Assembly (NCBI RefSeq): GCF_020382885.2
Contig: NC_058502.1
Coordinates: 14,783,950 to 14,847,949 of the forward strand
Direction: 5' to 3'
Length of the DNA stretch: 64,000 bases
Origin: Scatophagus argus
Lineage: Eukaryota; Chordata; Actinopteri; Scatophagidae
The position numbers and the translations under genes were made by a program. Below are positions 46,054 through 59,109 of the stretch, one piece after another. Position 1 is the first letter of the stretch. Each line of letters begins with the position of its first letter. A model generated the notes under the pieces. It did no database searches. It was given only the letters and a program-made list of their open reading frames with translations, and had not been told where the DNA came from.

Positions 46054-49000
46054 ATGGCCACAGGCGCCGGCGAGTGCCCCGGGAAGGCCAGTCAGTACCG
46101 GGTGGACCACCTCCTCAGTGCGGTGGAGAGTGAGCTACAGGCCGGCAGCGAGAAGGGCGATCCAACGGAGAAGGAACTGACAGTGTCCCTGGATGAGAAC
46201 GAACTTTGGCAAAAATTTAAGAATCTGACAAATGAAATGATAGTTACAAAGAATGGCAGGTGAGCTTAAATGCGCACAAATGGTATATTACAGATAGACA
46301 GATAGAACTTTTAACATTTTTTTATATCATTTTTCTGATCAAGGCGCATGTTTCCCGTGCTGAAAGTGAACGTGTCTGGATTGGACCCGAACGCCATGTA
46401 TTCGTTTCTGCTGGACTTCGTATCTGCAGACAACCACAGGTGGAAATATGTGAACGGGGAGTGGGTCCCAGGTGGGAAACCCGAGCCTCAAACACCCAGC
46501 TGCGTGTACATCCACCCAGACTCTCCGAACTTCGGAGCGCACTGGATGAAAGCTCCCGTCTCCTTCAGCAAAGTCAAGCTCACCAATAAACTGAACGGAG
46601 GAGGTCAGGTAAGCAGAGGAGGGGATGTTCGACATGTTTGCTGTTTTCTTCTGATAAAACAGTTTAGTCTCTGTTCTTTCACAAATTCCACGCAATAATT
46701 GCAAAATAAATACATTTGAACATTATAACTTTTTTTTTCAGATAATGTTAAATTCCTTACACAAGTACGAGCCGCGCATCCATATAGTGCGGGTTGGAGG
46801 CCCGAGAAGGATGATCACCAGCCATTCCTTCCCAGAGACACAGTTCATTGCAGTAACAGCATATCAAAACGAAGAGGTAGGCTATGAATTAATTTCTAAA
46901 AGTCATAATAAAATTTATATTGCTAAAAAATTGAATAACGTAGCAATAACGTTTCTGTTATGTCCGTAAAATGTGTGCGTAATTTACGCACTGAATTTAC
47001 GCACAGCATTTCGTGTTTCCATAATGATTTTTCATTAGTGGGAAACATAATGCTCATTATCTTTGCTCTTCATGTTTATATTTTAGATAACTGCTCTTAA
47101 AATAAAGTACAATCCTTTTGCCAAGGCTTTCCTCGATGCAAAGGAAAGGTAAGAATACACCTGAACATTTTATTGATATCTCTAGGAATGCAAAAAGTTA
47201 ATGTAAAACATTACATCAAGTATATCATGAATTATTTTTTTCAGAAGTGATAGCAAAGACATAAGAGAAGATGCCAATGAAAACCAGCAGTCTACATATT
47301 CTCAATGTAAGTGTTACATTACTTTTTAAATTTAATCATCTGATTTCATCTCACACTGTGTAAGCTATATGGTGCTCACATGGTTCACATCTCTTCTGCT
47401 CTGTGGAGCCAGTGGGTGGTTGGTTTATTCCGGGCACAGGCTCTCTCTGCCCTCCTGCCAGTCCTCACAACCAGTTTGGGAATCCTCTTTCCCTCTCGCC
47501 ATCCCATGGCTGTGAACGCTATACTACCCTGAGGAACCACCGCTCTGCCCCCTACACCAGTCCCTACGCCCATCGGACCAACTCGCCCAGTGAGTATCTC
47601 CCTCCACCTTTTACCTTCATAGATGCAGGGAATTACACCACTTCCTACCCATCTATTAACAAGACACTCAAACAAATGTGGCTGAGTGTGGAATGTTTTG
47701 CATTCCTCTGGCTTTTGTGTGAGTGGAGCCACAGAGCTGTAAATGGTTGGGCTTCAGGCGAGGAATGTACGGAGCGAATATCCACACCTTTAACTATCAT
47801 TATGATTTCACAGAGACAGGAAGTCCTGATTCATACTGAGAAAACAACAGATTTAATGATAAATAATTTCTGACAAATATATTTGGAACTTATGACATGT
47901 GTGCTTACTTAAACCCTAGTGTCTGTGTGTGTGTTGCAGTCAGTTACTCTGACAACTCGTCAGCCTGTCTGCCGATGCTCTCAGGCCACGACAACTGGTC
48001 CAGCCTACAGATACCAACACACTCCAGCATGATGCCCGTGGCCCACAGTTCCACCTCTGGTACCAACTCTAGGTTTGTGTGGTTTCCTCTGTGTTTAGTT
48101 TTATTACATCAACTCAACTCATAACAGCACATAACAGCACAACTCACAAACACAAAGAAGATGATCTAGAGAGAGAAAGGAAATAAATTAAACAAAACAA
48201 ACTTGGGATCCTTTTAATTTTAGATACTTGGTTGTTGCATAGCTTGTGTAAGCAGAGCAAATCTCCCCGCACAGTTTTCAACATTTTTATTGCAGAACAG
48301 GAACAAAACAAACATAAAACGGTACAGGTAAGGCATGAGGACATTAATAAGTTAAACATATGATGAGATAAACTTTCTAACAGTTAAGTTACAAAAGAAA
48401 AAAAACAGAAATACAAACATATGAATGACAAGAGCACATAAAGCTTAGTTTAAGTATAGAAGATTTTTTGTTAAGAACAAAAAAATGAATTCTCTCTCTC
48501 TCTAAAGAATAATGAGGATCTAATGTTTGAAATAAATAAAAGAAGATACAGATCATCCCAAAATTGAAAATTCAAAGTTGATTTTTTTTATGTTAGATTC
48601 AAAATCAACATGTTGTCTGATTATTATATTCTCATTTATATTGGGTTTCCATCTTGTCTTTTTCACTGCAGTTTATGTAAACATTGGTTCAACTGATTAA
48701 TGTATCTCTTAAACTCAGTGCACCTCTAAAAATTGTTTATGGATGACATTTATGCATGAGTAGCACATCTAAAACATCCCAGGAAAATTTCTACCCTTGT
48801 CTCTCTACAGTCAGTACACCAGCCTTTGGTCTGTGAATAACTCGCCCCTGACTCCCGTGTCCCAGAATGGGACAAACAACGGCCTTAGCTCCCAGTTCCT
48901 TCGAGGGTCCAGCAGCCACTACCCCAGCCTCTCTCACCCAGTCTCAGTGCCCTCTTCTGGCTCTCCCATGTATGACAGCAGCACAACCACAGAGGTGCAT

Positions 49001-49078
49001 GACGCAGCTCAATACGACACCTCACCACATGGGCGACTACCTTCAGCTTGGACTCCAGTGACACCTCCATCCCTCTGA
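46054..49078 (+). CDS. tbxt: Brachyury T-box transcription factor (complete)
   Basis: Nuclear DNA-binding factor required for mesoderm and notochord formation. Eight coding exons: 46054-46259, 46344-46608, 46742-46876, 47087-47148, 47245-47306, 47413-47589, 47940-48072 and 48811-49078. They total 1308 bases (435 aa), equal to the human length as I recall it. Start ATG GCC ACA follows a TATA-like element. Residues 14-40 ([18 protein letters not shown], then EKGDPTE) and the T-box (about 42-225) are near-identical to TBXT, with [55 protein letters not shown] and [15 protein letters not shown]. The C-terminus has the activation segments [12 protein letters not shown] and ASTP-type tail WTPVTPPSL. 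It is not TBX19, which diverges in the N-terminus and tail. I cannot tell whether it is the a or b teleost copy. Confidence 0.95.
47413..47589 (+). CDS. tbxt: tbxt coding exon 6 (symmetric, phase 1-1)
   Basis: 177 bases, entered and left in phase 1, so it can be skipped without changing frame. It encodes [20 protein letters not shown] through [10 protein letters not shown], part of the regulatory region just after the T-box. Confidence 0.85.
48073..48810. other. tbxt intron 7; no gene seen
   Basis: A 738-base AT-rich intron, the longest in the gene, with a short (CT)n run near 48492. Confidence 0.7.
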
Positions 49079-51404
49079 TGGAAATATCTCAGCAAACTTG
49101 GAAACAGACAGACTTGAAATGCTGCTTTTAGGATGTTTAATCTGCTGTGACTTAAAAGGAGAATCACCCTAAATTAAATCTTCACAGTGTTTGTTTTTAT
49201 TTTTATTGTTCATTTTTCTTTCGCGTTCATCAAATGTTTTTGTTCAGTATAGCAGGAAAAACATATGTTTTAATGTTTGTAACCAAAATGTATTTTACCC
49301 TGCTTATATTAAGCATAACTCTATGATATTCTCAGCAGTAAGCAAAAATTGTAGAGTTGAAAAATGTTAAATGATTTTTAACATTGTTTATTCTGTAAAT
49401 GAGAAATAATTGAGGTTTACCGTGTAAATAGATAAACAAAATGAAATGAAAATGGGATCTCATGTCAATACTCTGCTATGCAGATGATACACAACTTTCC
49501 ATATCATTAAAAAAAAGACATGAAGTCTTTCAAACGGCTGTTTTTGAGACCCCGACATTACATTTATGTCATGGAGATGGTGGTAATGTCTGAATGTATT
49601 TTACTAGCTGTTGCTCATGGCACATTATACCGCTCTATATGTTGTTGTTTAAGTTGTCCAAATTCATCCATACAGGCCACAGTTTCCTTTTCGTTTTCTA
49701 TATGGTAGAAGAAGCGCCATTGTGAATCCACACTGAGAAATCCCACGCAAGCACCACATAAGATTTAATTCACTTATAAACAGAACACATTCAGTATTGG
49801 GTTATAGAATATCCTCCAGTGGGCATTTTTTCACTTTTAATGATTGGTCCAGTGGAGATCCCCATCAGTGTGAGGGATTGTTTAATTTGAGAGGTAATTT
49901 GAGTGATAACATTGATCATCATTCCAATTTCATTAGCTGCTCATGATGAAATTGCAATCGAATGTTTGTTATAAAATGACCAAACAAATAGATCATAATT
50001 AGAAACTGTACTTGAAGCTCAAATGCTCTTGATTTTCCAGCAACGTGCTGTTCAGTGGTTTAGTTTTTCAACAGAAACTGTTACTATTTTTATATGGTGT
50101 TAAAATGACGTTACCTTTAAAATCTGCAGTAAAAGTGCTCAGCTCATCTGCCTGCTCCCTTTTTGAAAGAGGAATAGTAAAGATGGAATATTTTACACAC
50201 ATGGGTGAGGAATTACATCCACGTACATCTGAAGGGCGGGTGACTGTTGGGATGGCATAGACTGCATTTGGTTGCCAGGGTGAGAAACCCCAGTGATCAA
50301 CACTCAGCTACAACCCCCTCACCCTGTTTCTATTCACACCTCCCTGACATGAGAGCAGTTTTCTCCTCACAGATATTGTTGACACAAGTTCTGTTTGACC
50401 ACCTGAGGTCTAAAATTCTTTATTTACATACATGTCTTAACATACACAAATAAATGCACTCATATATGTGATAGTGTACATGCTTTAATTCACATGTGTG
50501 AGACAGTAGTTCTGCAAAAGAAAAAGAGACAGTAGTTTCAAATAATAAAAAGAGGAATTATCATGTTTTACCAAGATGGTACCACATGAGAGGCAGCCTG
50601 TTATAGCATCTCCTACTCTTGTTTTCTTCTCTTAACTTCTTACTGCTAATAAATAAATAAATAATTGCTTTTTCATTTGCTATTCTTGTGCTGCTGTAAG
50701 ACTGAGACTTATCTCACACTTGTCTTATCTTAGCAAACCAGATAATAAATAAGCAGATCTTAATATCCTAATCCCCAAATAAAACCATGTACTGGTACTA
50801 TTAGATATTTTGATGGAGGATAGAATGAATTTTTATACCAGTTTAGCCTGAAACTTGGCATTCTGAACTGTCAGCTTTTCGTATGGAAGTTGATATTAAT
50901 GATCTGCTTTATTCCCTGTGATTATCATAGCTGTTTGACTATAAGACAGGTGAACTGAGACTTAAACAGCACTGACAGATTACCAGTCTATATTTATATG
51001 CCATATTGTATTGTATTCTCTGATTGGTTGATGAAACAAATTGTGAGTTTACTATTTACACCGTAGAACCTTTAGTGCGAGATAAACAAGATTAAGTGTT
51101 TTAATTTACGAAGCTATGAAAACCACAAGAAGAGCTTCACTCTGTTCTGCACCCTTTGCATTCACTGCATCCTTTCAGTATGCAGAGATTTTTAGCACCA
51201 TCCTGTCATAATGCGAGTGCAGACATGCCTTTCGTTAATTAGGTAAGAAAAATGTATTAAGTCTTGTTAGCACTGGCATGACATGAAAATGACCTTAGGA
51301 AATACCACAGTCTGTTTTCATGTTTGACTTGCTTTATTGAACTCAAGCCTTTGACACATATTCAAATGTTTTTCTGAAGACAAACGGATTCACAACAATC
51401 TTTT

Positions 51405-51540
51405 TACATCCATCCATCCATTTTCTACACCACTTATCCATCAGGGTCGCAGGGGAGTTGAAGCCTGACTTGCTGCCTATGGGCGAGAGACTGGGTACAC
51501 CCTAGACTGGTGGCCAGTCAATCACAGGGCCATCTTTTTA
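51405..51540 (+). repeat. Teleost dispersed repeat fragment
   Basis: The string 'atccatccatccattttct', 'cttatccatcagggtcgcag' and 'gggtacaccctagactgg' with 'ccagtcaatcacagggcca' is a familiar high-copy fish element. Confidence 0.7.
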
Positions 51541-54215
51541 CTACATTTGCTAAAAACTAGTAACTCACATTTATTTGTGACCAACAAATTCTAACTCAAA
51601 ACGATAAGACCTTTTCTTCATCTTGCTACCTTACCTTTGATTTAAGGGGGATTGCACATCTGGGCCAGCATCTGCAGTGTAAAATGAAAAGCTCCCATAA
51701 CTGTGGCTCCTGAAGTTAAACTAAGCTTGTTTCCAAAGCAGAAAAGAATCAGACTACCATAGGAATTTCTTGCCCTGGTTTGAGTCTACAGTTCCTGCCT
51801 CCTTGTTTCTAAACATAACCATGTCCCCATAATGCTAAGTTTAACCATCTATAAACTACACATAACCTTATATTTAACAGACTTAAATTGGGACTGTTCA
51901 CAGCTGGATTGATTGTACACAAAGTGCTGCAGCGGGGGTCAGCTCATGACAAGAACATTTTAGATCAGCTTACTTGAATCAACTGAAACTTTTTTCCCTC
52001 TGCATCCATAAAACATGCGAAGATTCCTCTGTATCCCCACAAGCATCTTCCTTAGAGCTATTACTAAGTATTTCTACTCAAACTACTTTAAAATTTTCCT
52101 TTGGGGATAAATAAAGGAATTCTGATTCTGATTGTACTAAAGAGCATGAAACACAAAAATAATTATTTGTACATTATGGATATTTCCTGATTTACTGTAA
52201 ACTACTGGGTTGTTTCAGTTGCCACAAGAATGACCTCATACAGGAGATGCTCATACCACTTTATAGTGTTGCTGATGGTGGACCTTAAGTTTGCCGTTCG
52301 GCCACTGAACTGCAGCTAGTGATGATTACGTGCAGTAAGTTTGTGGATAAGAGAATTGGGTGATGAAAATTGCTGGCAGCACCCTTTGAAATTAAATTCT
52401 CTCCTCCCTGTTTGTAAATTTTTTTGTGCTAATTATGAGGCAGACCAGGATGTTGTAATGTTGGCATTTTACCGGCTTAATGTGCAGGTGAAAGGGGGCA
52501 ATGGAGGTGTTTTTAGATCCAGAATAAAAGAAGGCACTTTCCTTTGTGTGTTAGATAGAATGAAATGTCTGTGTCTTGTTAAAACAAAGTTTGCTGTAGT
52601 TGGGATTGACAAAAACAAAAACAGGATATACAGTTCAGACAAGTACAGTTCAACAGTCTTCAGTTGTTGATTGCCTCATACTGTGTTTCATCAGACCTTC
52701 CTGATGTTTTGCTACTAAACAAGTGTTGGCTGTGGATGAACTTCCCAATAGACTGTAAAACAGCATGCATGCTAACTTAAAGTCGACATCCAACTCAGGG
52801 CAATAAATCATGTTTTACATTCCAACTGATTATAAAGCACAGAAAAGTCATTATAGGTATGCAGGATTTCCCTAAAAAATAATATGTATAGACTTACATT
52901 ATGTATAAATGTATAGACTTATAGAAAATAATCACCCACAATCATAACTTACAATCTACTAGAAGGTTGTGATATTGTCTGTTTCAGCAGGAACCCTAAC
53001 CTGTGCCTGTATTTTCTTATTTTCATCATTGACATCAGCAGTTCTGGAGAAAAGCATGGAGATTGTTGAGTCTTACTCCCAGATGATTAAAAACCAAAAA
53101 TCTGGGAATGAAACTCAGCAATCAACTACATTTCTTGTGTACTGCATCTTTAAATGGAATTTTTTAAATTTACAAACAGGCAACTGACAAATTCTGCATA
53201 GGATACCTTTAAAATGTAACGGAAAAAATCTGTTTCTGCTGAAACCATAGCTTAGAAGGATATGATGTCTGTCTTTTCTTGCAAGTTTTTATTCAGTTCC
53301 ATTGCACAACAGGACATTTTATTGTGACAATATGACCTTTTGTCTCTGTTCCACTTGGTTAAGCTGCATTAGGTGTTTCTCCCACGATTAACTGAAGAGA
53401 AAATTTAACAACGTTAATATGTGCAGCGTGACACAGAGCACAAAGCAGAAGAGCTGAGCATTTGTTTAGAAAGGAACTATGACTGAAGCGATGTGAGGCC
53501 AGTCAATATGCCCAAGAGCCCATTCAGCCCAGAAGATCAAGGTCAGTAAGAACATCATGACATCCTCCCACTTGTACAAGCAGCAACCCCAGACTGACAG
53601 GAAGGAACAGACATCTAATCTGCCAAATCAAACGCACAACAGACTGTTTCACTGATGTCTCACTGTCAACCAAGCGGATGGAATAGTCTCGGTTTGTAGC
53701 ATATGTATAAGTGGATGTTATTCTGAGTGTCCAGTTGCTGTTTGTGCACAGAGATATTTAGTCTGAGTATTGATACATAACAGCATCAAATAAATCAACA
53801 CAAGATAAAGAAAATGTGGACTGAATGATAACACAGAAAGGCGAATACTTTTCTCACTTTTGTGCAAATTCAGGCCTGTTAGCTCTTAAAAATAAAAAGA
53901 TGCGAGATCTCAGTGCTTATTGCTGTTGTCAACTCTTACAAAAAGAAAAGATTGAAGCAAAAAACATGATCATCATATTGTGGCATGATATGTCATTCAG
54001 TCCTTATGTTGTGCTGTAGAAGTCAATTATATGTCATGTGTCCTTTTCCGTTGTAAGGAATAATATTTAAAGCAAGACAAAATAACAGAGCATCTATCAA
54101 AAAAAATCTAAAAAGCCACGAAGGCAGGGTATTTCTCTAAGTCTAATAATCCCATTATGATCCCAATGAAAAAAACCTCTCTGTCAAAGCAGGGAGCATT
54201 GACGCAAGCATGTCT

Positions 54216-54223
54216 TGACGTCA
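54216..54223. promoter_or_regulatory. Full palindromic cAMP response element
   Basis: TGACGTCA, a perfect CRE, sits just before a long purine tract and 1.7 kb upstream of the first coding exon at 55949. It fits a cAMP-regulated promoter, but one 8-base match is weak evidence. Confidence 0.4.
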
Positions 54224-54238
54224 GTAGCTGCAGTGAAT

Positions 54239-54301
54239 GAGGGATGGGAGGGGGAGCCGGAGAGAGAGGGGGGGGGAAGAGAGGGAGAGAGAGAGAGAGA
54301 A
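54239..54301 (+). repeat. Purine (G/A) tract
   Basis: About 60 bases of almost pure G and A, including G9 and (GA)n. A mirror-like composition of this kind can be polymorphic. Confidence 0.7.
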
Positions 54302-55948
54302 GCTGCCGTGTTTGCTTTCAGAAAATACCACGAAATAGCGTCATTGGCACGAATACAACTGTAGCCCTTTGGAAGAAGCCCGCCGCGGATGTGCGCATAG
54401 ACGCACAAAAAAATGCCCTCAGCTTTTTAGTTTCAAACCTTCTTGTTCTGACATCCAAGCGACACGTTCGGTGCACTGGAAATCTAAACCACATGTAGTA
54501 AATGGAATATGATCCCCTGACCCGGGGTTGTTCATAAATAAATCAGCATATGAGAGAATGAAGAGAGTAGGAGGGAAAGAGAACGAGGAGGGGGGCTTTT
54601 GCTCAACTGGTGTCAGGCATCCATCTGTGACTCCGCTGAGAAATGAATGAGTAAAAGTAGAAGTTCTTCACAACCTGAGAAGGTTTGTGCAGTTTTATCT
54701 CACTGGATATTTCTTAACACTCCTCAAGCACACACACACACACACTCTTCAGTTGCTGTGGTGAAAGCGGAGGGCTGATTTTTTTTTTTTTTTTATTCTC
54801 TGGCATTCAAGCTGAGTCGACCGGAGGGGAAAACTACCATCAAGCAATTTGTAAAAGCCAGACCGGTGGCGTCATTGCCTCTTCTGTAGTAGACTAAGCG
54901 CAACACCGCGACTCTCCTGCTGCATTTATTCTCCGCTTATTTTCAAGTTGGTCTGTGGCTCCCGCATAGTGAAGTGAAAGCAAAGCTAATCCTGCAGTAC
55001 CGGTCCTCATAACACAATGCTTGTTTGTTCGATTTATGTTACTACGGCACTTGGATCAGAAGGTTTTGCGCAAGAAGTGTCACAGACAAATAGATTGTTT
55101 TGTACTCGTCGCTGGACTGATGGTATTGTAAGAGAGAAGGTATTGTACTGCGCGCCCTACCCACACTACTTCTGTAGTACAGTGTCTCCAGTTTTATGCC
55201 GGCTTCGCAGATGTTACCGGAACATTTTCTACCCTCGGCTTAGCTCACATGCGACCAAAAGGACACATGCTTTGGTGTACTTTAGCATGCAGACCACGTC
55301 CAGCTAATCTCCGTTTACATTGGCCTATACTCTTCAAGATACCCGAGAGTTCTCGGTGAGTCGTCTGTGCGTCATCTATGCCTGATTAGACTTGTAGTCT
55401 GACGTCGCCGGGAACCATTTAAGCAAAACACCTCATACAGCGTTGGAAATCTAAATGGACTTTAAAGAAAACACCCTGGCTGACAAAAAACACTTTTTTA
55501 TCATTAAGAAGGGGATCAACAAGTTTCCTCGTGTGCGTAATTTCCATCTGAGCGGGGTTCAAGCGTAATCCGCGACACACGTGATCGACAAATCACTTCA
55601 GCTCCAAATATTTCTCATTTGTCTAGAGAAATAAGCCTCAGACCGTCCGTGGAGACGCTTCTTGTCCGATTACGACGGGAATCAGGAGGAGACCGGCTCC
55701 ATGCCTCGCTGCCTCTCCAGATGCTCGGTTGGCCACCACATGGTAACTTTGCGCACACAGCACGCTGGAAAGAGGACACACAGAGAGGGGATCTGAATGA
55801 ATGGGACTGACATTTATTCGCATTTCTCTTCTCGCCTCCCACAGACTGTTGTATGTGCTGTATACCCTGCTGGTTGAGGAAGTCTCACGTTCTCAGCAGA
55901 TATAGATTCAGCGGTGGATAGATCCATCAGTCAAATAGGGAGCAGCAA

Positions 55949-56021
55949 ATGTCGAAGAAACGGAAAAGTCCTGACGAGCAGGACTTTGAGGAATCTCCGC
56001 ATGCAGGATGCAGCGACCAAG
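55949..56021 (+). CDS. Isolated first coding exon, possibly pde10a N-terminus
   Basis: ATG opens 24 codons (MSKKRKSPDEQDFEESPHAG and four more) and ends at a good donor, AAG|GTAGGA, in phase 1. An in-frame TAG 30 bases upstream fixes the start. The surrounding 1.7 kb is richer in CpG than the flanks and contains a CRE. In human 6q27 the next gene after TBXT in this direction is PDE10A, whose isoforms begin with short alternative first exons spliced to a common exon starting LTDEKVK. The G left in the split codon could give glycine there, as in one human isoform. The rest of the gene is not in the window, so the assignment rests on position and phase alone. The basic KKRK could act as a nuclear signal in a different protein. 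Confidence 0.4.
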
Positions 56022-58639
56022 GTAGGAGTCGTGGTCACAAATGGCAGCTTGAAAGCAGAACTGTTTGTTATAAGGTATTTGATATCCTCAGGGAATGTTT
56101 GATGAATTCGTGTAGCTTTTGATGTGTCTGCGTAGCATTTCAGAGTTGGTACCACTGCCCCGGGGATGCGCACATTAGCTGCTGCATTAACTCTATGGAT
56201 CCATAAAGTATTAAACCTGTACATGACCGTGTTGCCATGCAATCACCTCCCCATTCAAATAGGTATTTCTGTCCCTAGAAAACAATCTTCTGTGTTGCTG
56301 CGGATTACTTTTTATAATCTCTCATCAGTTCCCAGCAGAGTCAGATTTGTGTGACATTAGGTCTGGTTGCAGAACAGCCTTTCATTTCCAGCTACAGAAG
56401 AAAGTACAGGAAATGCAAACTGTGGCATGAGAGTTATAGAGGCTGGGTGCACTCAGCTCGGTTGGTGGTATGACTGTCATTATACAGCAAAAGAACGACC
56501 TGTTGATTTAGAAACTGGATTATACACATGTGAAGTATAATGGTGGCTCACCAACAGTACTTTTTCCAGTTGTGAAGTGAGTTGATATATTGATATGTAC
56601 TGTGTGAATTTAGAGGAAAAATGTTAACAGTCACTTCTTACACGGCCTGTGGTCCAGGGACACTGGACCTGCACCCATTAGGTGTGTTCAGCAATCCACA
56701 ATACATCCTCATACCTAAACAACTGAATAGATCCATTGCCACTGACCAGATCAGTTCATTGTCTTGCAAGTCAGTGAGTCCAAAGTCTTTGCACTCAAGT
56801 CTCAAGTCAAGGTAACAATTATTTTCACACAAGTCATTGATGGTAAAGTCTGAGTTGGGTTGCAAGTCTTTTTTTTTTTTTTTGTGACTTTAGTCCATAC
56901 GAATCAAGTCCACACCTGCCAGTGACCTCCTAACCACACCGTTGGAGAGGACGGATAATGCTAAGAGATAGTCACAGTTTTAATTAATGTAGCTTAAGCT
57001 CCATTTTGTAAAATAACATAGATGAGCACTTACTTTTGACTTTTTAATTTACTCTGGACATAAACATAAGTGTCCTGGGTGAAAGTCTGGGTCTGTTTGA
57101 CCTTATTCATCCACTCCAGCTGCCTGCATATGCAGACTTTGTCGCTCTCTGTACGTCACCTGACCTCTGGCTGTGATAATCTATCCGTGACGCTAAAAAG
57201 CCAACTACCCATCATAACCTTCTGACTCTGGCAGGGGGTTCACCAGAAGGGGCAAGTGCTACCTTTGGCCACCATTCTGGCCCCGCCACGGACTGGTCCT
57301 TACTGATTGCTAATGATTCTGCACTGAGGACTGGGGAGCTATTTTACACTTAACAACAGACACAAGACAAGGCCACAGTGTACATTGAGCGTAACAAACT
57401 GTTCTCACCGGTCAGGTTTCTTTGAGATTAAACACAGAGGGTCAGGGGAGCTTTAATCCAGTCATGAGGATGACTGGATTCTAAAATATAAATGTGCGCA
57501 AATTGTTGCATGCTCTTTGGATGGTAAACAATATCCAGTATAAACCAAAATCAGTCCTATTCGTAGGAATGTTATGCTTTATCTTCCTAACAGTGTATGT
57601 GATCCGAGATCGGTGTAGTTGAAAACCTGGGTTCAACACATCCTTTTGCTTGAAATTAAAGCATTCCTCTTTTTCAGCAGGCAGCTTTTGAAATACCTTG
57701 AACAGAAGTGTGGCTGCTATTATGCTGGCAATCATAACAGGAGTTGTAAGTTCAAGGCCAAGAACAGCATCACCTTCAAGCAGAGAGTCGTGCCTGTTTG
57801 CATGAATAGTGCAGTAGCAGTGAAAACGGCTTACATGATGACAAGATGTGTGGTGTTTCCTTTGCATCACATTATTATATTTTAATATTTCTGTTCATAC
57901 ACGAGTATATATGTGGTTATCATCAGTGAGGTCTATGGATTATTTTGAGAAATGCTTATTCTAATGATAATAGAATAATGAAGTAATTTGTCAATGTTTT
58001 TAGCAGCAAAAAACAACCTCAACTGCATTAAGATGGAAGCAGAAACCCCTCAAACAAATATCTCAAAACATGGACAAATAAAGTCATATTTATAAGTGTG
58101 GTTAGGTACCACTTGAGGAAGGTATTTTGAAACTTGACCCCTTAAGACCTTAATATGAACTCATAAACATTATGGCTTCCGAAGGCGTGCAGACTTGTTT
58201 GTTTGCACTGAAGATGTAACTTGTTTACTTCACAGTCTTTGGCTCAGCATCTTTTTGGGCAAACGCCCAAGCAAGAGTTTCCCTTGGCTAACATGGAAGG
58301 AGAGCCGGGCGCTTCCTTCCCTGACTGTGCATAGCATCTGTGACTACTCAGGGGGTACACACCCACTGGACTCCTCCCACTCAAGGTTTTGACCTCCTGC
58401 ATGCTTTTGAGCATGCTGACATCATTGTGCATTATACAGTACATTATCAAAGGAAATGGGGGTTCGCTCACCAAGGAGTTATTCGCGAAAGAACCAGATT
58501 ATATTCTCACAAAATGCTTCTTTCTTAAAAATCTGGCAGCAGTGCATGATTTTTTGCTTATCTTTTCAAGTATTTGTTACAGAACTGCTCGTCTGGAGGA
58601 TCTGGCTCTCAGGTGCATTCAGTCAGCTAAATGTTTTAA

Positions 58640-58752
58640 ACAAAATGAATTTCCTCCGTGTGAGACTAATAAAGGCCTATCTTATCTTATCTTATCTTAT
58701 CTCATCGTATCGTATCGTATCGTATCTTATCTTATCTTATCTTATCTTATCT

Positions 58753-58784
<32 letters not shown>

Positions 58785-58790
58785 AACTAT
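58640..58790 (+). repeat. Retroposon-like tail with (CTTAT)n pentanucleotide array
   Basis: 'gtgagactaataaaggccta' leads straight into about 100 bases of CTTAT/CGTAT repeats. The 'actaataaagg' lead-in is common at the 3' ends of fish LINE/SINE copies, and a similar lead-in occurs at about 15916-15930. Confidence 0.7.
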
Positions 58791-58838
58791 CTTGAAATTA
58801 AATTAAAGTTAAGCTGTTTTGTGAATCAGTCATTTATC

Positions 58839-59109
58839 CAAAATAAATGGTTGCTGTTATTGAAGCAGACAAATACAATAAAGCCACTCTACATTTGGGC
58901 ATCACGACCAGAATCTGAAAACTAGCACCAGTCACTGTTATGCTGTTACTGTCGCTGCTCCATTCACTGTTGTCTCTGAGTGCTCGTGCTCGAATTTTCT
59001 CATGGAGATCGTTTTTGTTCCCTCTGATATCCTCAGTGAGGCCAGGAGGGGAGGTGTAGAAACAGACCAATTGAGATTCATATCAGGATCACAAAGCGTT
59101 TTTTGTGTT
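58839..59109 (-). repeat. Unclassified dispersed repeat, copy 2 (inverted)
   Basis: Reverse complement of 37474-37734 over its full length. It has a few extra bases near the 'gaacaaaaacgatctcc' block and few substitutions. On the minus strand it is open for 78 codons, whereas the other copy is interrupted. Confidence 0.75.

Larger units (their letters stand above)
49079..55948. other. Region between tbxt and the next coding exon
   Basis: Nearly 7 kb. It holds the tbxt 3' UTR, a teleost repeat at 51405-51540, a LINE/SINE-like tail near 52080-52130, and from about 54180 a probable promoter and 5' UTR of the following gene. No supported coding exon was found; open frames of up to about 120 codons show no domain. 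Confidence 0.55.

Noticed and set aside
46054-49078. TBX19 instead of TBXT
   Set aside because: The N-terminus ([12 protein letters not shown]), the [13 protein letters not shown] block and the PVTPPSL tail match Brachyury, and the prr18/sft2d1 neighbours match 6q27 rather than the TBX19/SFT2D2 locus at 1q24.
52341-52670. 109-codon plus-strand frame downstream of tbxt
   Set aside because: AT-rich, no domain, no upstream start context. Treated as non-coding.
57481-57870. 129-codon minus-strand frame with one hydrophobic stretch
   Set aside because: No homologue recognised, no promoter or splice signals, and the same region is also open on the plus strand.
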